Origin: Rhodopirellula islandica | GTDB taxonomy: Bacteria; Planctomycetota; Planctomycetia; Pirellulales; Pirellulaceae | Direction of reading: 5' to 3' | Length of the DNA: 64,000 bases | Assembly (NCBI RefSeq): GCF_001027925.1 | Contig: NZ_LECT01000038.1 | Span: forward strand, 1-64,000 | In this document: piece after piece, positions 62,832 to 64,000 of the stretch | How the letters are laid out: each line of letters opens with the position of its first letter | Position numbering within the stretch: position 1 is the stretch's first letter | The notes under the pieces: model-generated | The model's input: only the letters and a program-made list of their open reading frames with translations | What the model was told of the DNA's origin: nothing | Databases searched by the model: none | Made by a program: the position numbers and the translations under genes

Positions 62832-64000
62832 CTATTTGACCGTGTGGTTGGTGCCGTTCAATTCGTTGAGAGCGCGGTTGATCACGCGGACGGTGTACTT
62901 GCCATCGGCGTATAAGTTTTGCCTTGGCTGGAGTGCTTCTCGCATCGAATCGATCACCGGCAACGCTTTCTCATCGATCTCGTCGAGCACGATGGCAGCT
63001 TGCAGTCGCTCCCACTGCGCACCGTCCTCCAATGTCTCCGCCAGGACTGAGAGAGCCTTGTCCGTGGCTTCGGGATTGCCGGAATGGCAAAGCGCACGCG
63101 CCGCTGCGACTCGTACCGTCGCGGATTCGTCGGCAAGCCGTTCTTGCAGATCCATCAAATACGGCAGCCTGTCGATCTCGCCGCTAGCGAAAACGTTCCC
63201 GATCCCAGTCGCCCCCCAATAACGCACTGCAGAATCTCTGTCGTCGAGTGCGGCTCGCATTTCTGGAAGAACTGCAGGGCCCTCGGATGCCGCGAGAGCT
63301 GCTGCGGCAACACGATTCGCGAGCTCGCTGTCGTCCGATTGTCTCAGGACGGCATACTGACTCCCCAGATTGCTGGCGCGTTCGGCGAGGATCGGCTCTG
63401 GGATGAGCCCCAAGTCCTTGGTGCGGGTCACCCACTGCTCGTGCGCCGCACGCATGCGATGGAGCACCTCCGTGTGGTCAGAAGACGACGCGAGATCATG
63501 GAGCTCATGGGGGTCATTCTCGAGATCGTAAAGTTCTTCGGTGGGTTTCGTTCCGCGGAAGAAAGGCATGGCTGCTTGTGGCAACGTTCCGGCCTGCTCA
63601 GCCTCGCGAATCGACCGCATCGTCTGCCCTTTCTCGGGCGTGTTCATGTATTGAAAGTATGGCTTCAACGGTTCGTAATTGCGGATGTATTTGTATCGCT
63701 GATCACGCACCATTCGAATGATGTCGTAACGTTCGTCCATCCGGTCGCGAGCACCGTAAACGTAGTCTCGGTCGACGACCGCTAGCTTGCTCAAGGGACT
63801 GCTCAGGAACGGCTTGCCTTGCATGGGCTCTGGAACATCCAACCCCGCCAAATTCAAGACGGTGGGACCAAAGTCGATCGAGCTCACCAATCGATCATCA
63901 ACGACCCCGGCGACCTTGTCGCTGGATCGAAACTTGGCCGGGATGCGGATGACCAATGGGATGTGCGTGCCCGAGTCGTAAAGCCAACGCTTCGCTCGTG
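62832..64000 (-). CDS. sulfatase C-terminal part with HEAT-like repeats (5' end outside the window)
   Basis: The frame continues past 64000 without a start. The last readable residues upstream are RAKRWLYDSGTHIPLVIRIP, the classic sulfatase region that precedes FGPTVLNLAGLDVPEPMQGKPF. LYDLENDPHELHDLA marks the family C-terminal end. The C-terminal 170 residues then form HEAT-like helices (AALDDRDSAVRYWGATGIGN and RLADESATVRVAAARALC). The catalytic CxPSR must lie beyond the window edge, so activity cannot be judged. Sulfatases are greatly expanded in Rhodopirellula-type planctomycetes and usually degrade sulfated polysaccharides. The end is at 62832, and REP-like repeats follow. Confidence 0.9.
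   Translation of the reverse strand, partial: RAKRWLYDSGTHIPLVIRIPAKFRSSDKVAGVVDDRLVSSIDFGPTVLNLAGLDVPEPMQGKPFLSSPLSKLAVVDRDYVYGARDRMDERYDIIRMVRDQRYKYIRNYEPLKPYFQYMNTPEKGQTMRSIREAEQAGTLPQAAMPFFRGTKPTEELYDLENDPHELHDLASSSDHTEVLHRMRAAHEQWVTRTKDLGLIPEPILAERASNLGSQYAVLRQSDDSELANRVAAAALAASEGPAVLPEMRAALDDRDSAVRYWGATGIGNVFASGEIDRLPYLMDLQERLADESATVRVAAARALCHSGNPEATDKALSVLAETLEDGAQWERLQAAIVLDEIDEKALPVIDSMREALQPRQNLYADGKYTVRVINRALNELNGTNHTVK

Overview
The window looks like chromosomal DNA of a Rhodopirellula-type planctomycete. I base this on content, not on a search: two intact DUF1559 prepilin-like proteins and a third decayed copy, a sulfatase, a YidC with an inserted PDZ domain, a MoxR/DUF58/BatA/DUF4159 membrane operon, a dockerin-type secreted protein carrying the planctomycete N-terminal 'LQPREMLAG'-like motif, small lipoproteins, and several families of hairpin-forming interspersed repeats. 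Genes mostly lack strong Shine-Dalgarno sites, and GTG or TTG starts are common. I found no rRNA, tRNA or CRISPR array.

Layout. 1-559: tandem hairpin-containing repeats. 560-6709 (minus): yidC, a hypothetical, a 2-Cys peroxiredoxin, a Dabb protein, hemH and a double-ACT protein. 7035-9966 (plus): an exported Asp-rich protein, a small lipoprotein and a DUF1559 protein. 10025-14443 (minus): a MetX-MetW fusion, MetY and a class I aminotransferase. 14759-20047 (plus): DUF4416, an ABC-2 permease, an ABC-transporter-like protein whose ATPase motifs are all degenerate, and a CPBP protease. 19984-22617: amidohydrolase, alkyladenine DNA glycosylase and a NUDIX-like protein. 22665-24546 (minus): a DUF1559 pseudogene fragment, an overlooked 57-aa lipoprotein and an intact DUF1559 gene. 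25295-28009: a DEAD-box helicase with a long repetitive acidic N-terminus.

27996-44358 (minus) is a tightly coupled ten-gene operon. In order of transcription it encodes a TPR/HExxH peptidase, a DUF4159 membrane protein, MoxR, DUF58, BatA/VWA, a 1327-aa coiled-coil membrane protein, a VWA/glutaminase-like membrane protein, a secreted legumain/caspase-like protein that lacks its catalytic cysteine, and a TIM-barrel isomerase. Most junctions overlap as ATGA or GTGA. 44584-49396 (plus) holds AIM24, exonuclease III, an unknown protein and a second MoxR-VWA pair. 49403-51271 is a divergent Rrf2 regulator / secreted cytochrome c pair with a palindromic operator between them. 51272-52846 is a repeat-rich scar around a broken, truncated IS110 transposase.

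52847-64000: a 1254-aa dockerin/Gly-Ser-linker/lipase protein, an ankyrin lipoprotein, a sulfotransferase-TPR-OGT fusion overlapping a GT1-like glycosyltransferase, a Gly/His/Tyr-rich secreted protein, more REP-like repeats, and the 3' part of a sulfatase with HEAT-like repeats that runs off the right edge.

The best candidate for an under-described system is the 27996-44358 operon. It combines a MoxR chaperone, three VWA-type proteins, a large coiled-coil scaffold, a metallopeptidase and a pseudo-peptidase, and a second MoxR-VWA module lies a few kilobases away.
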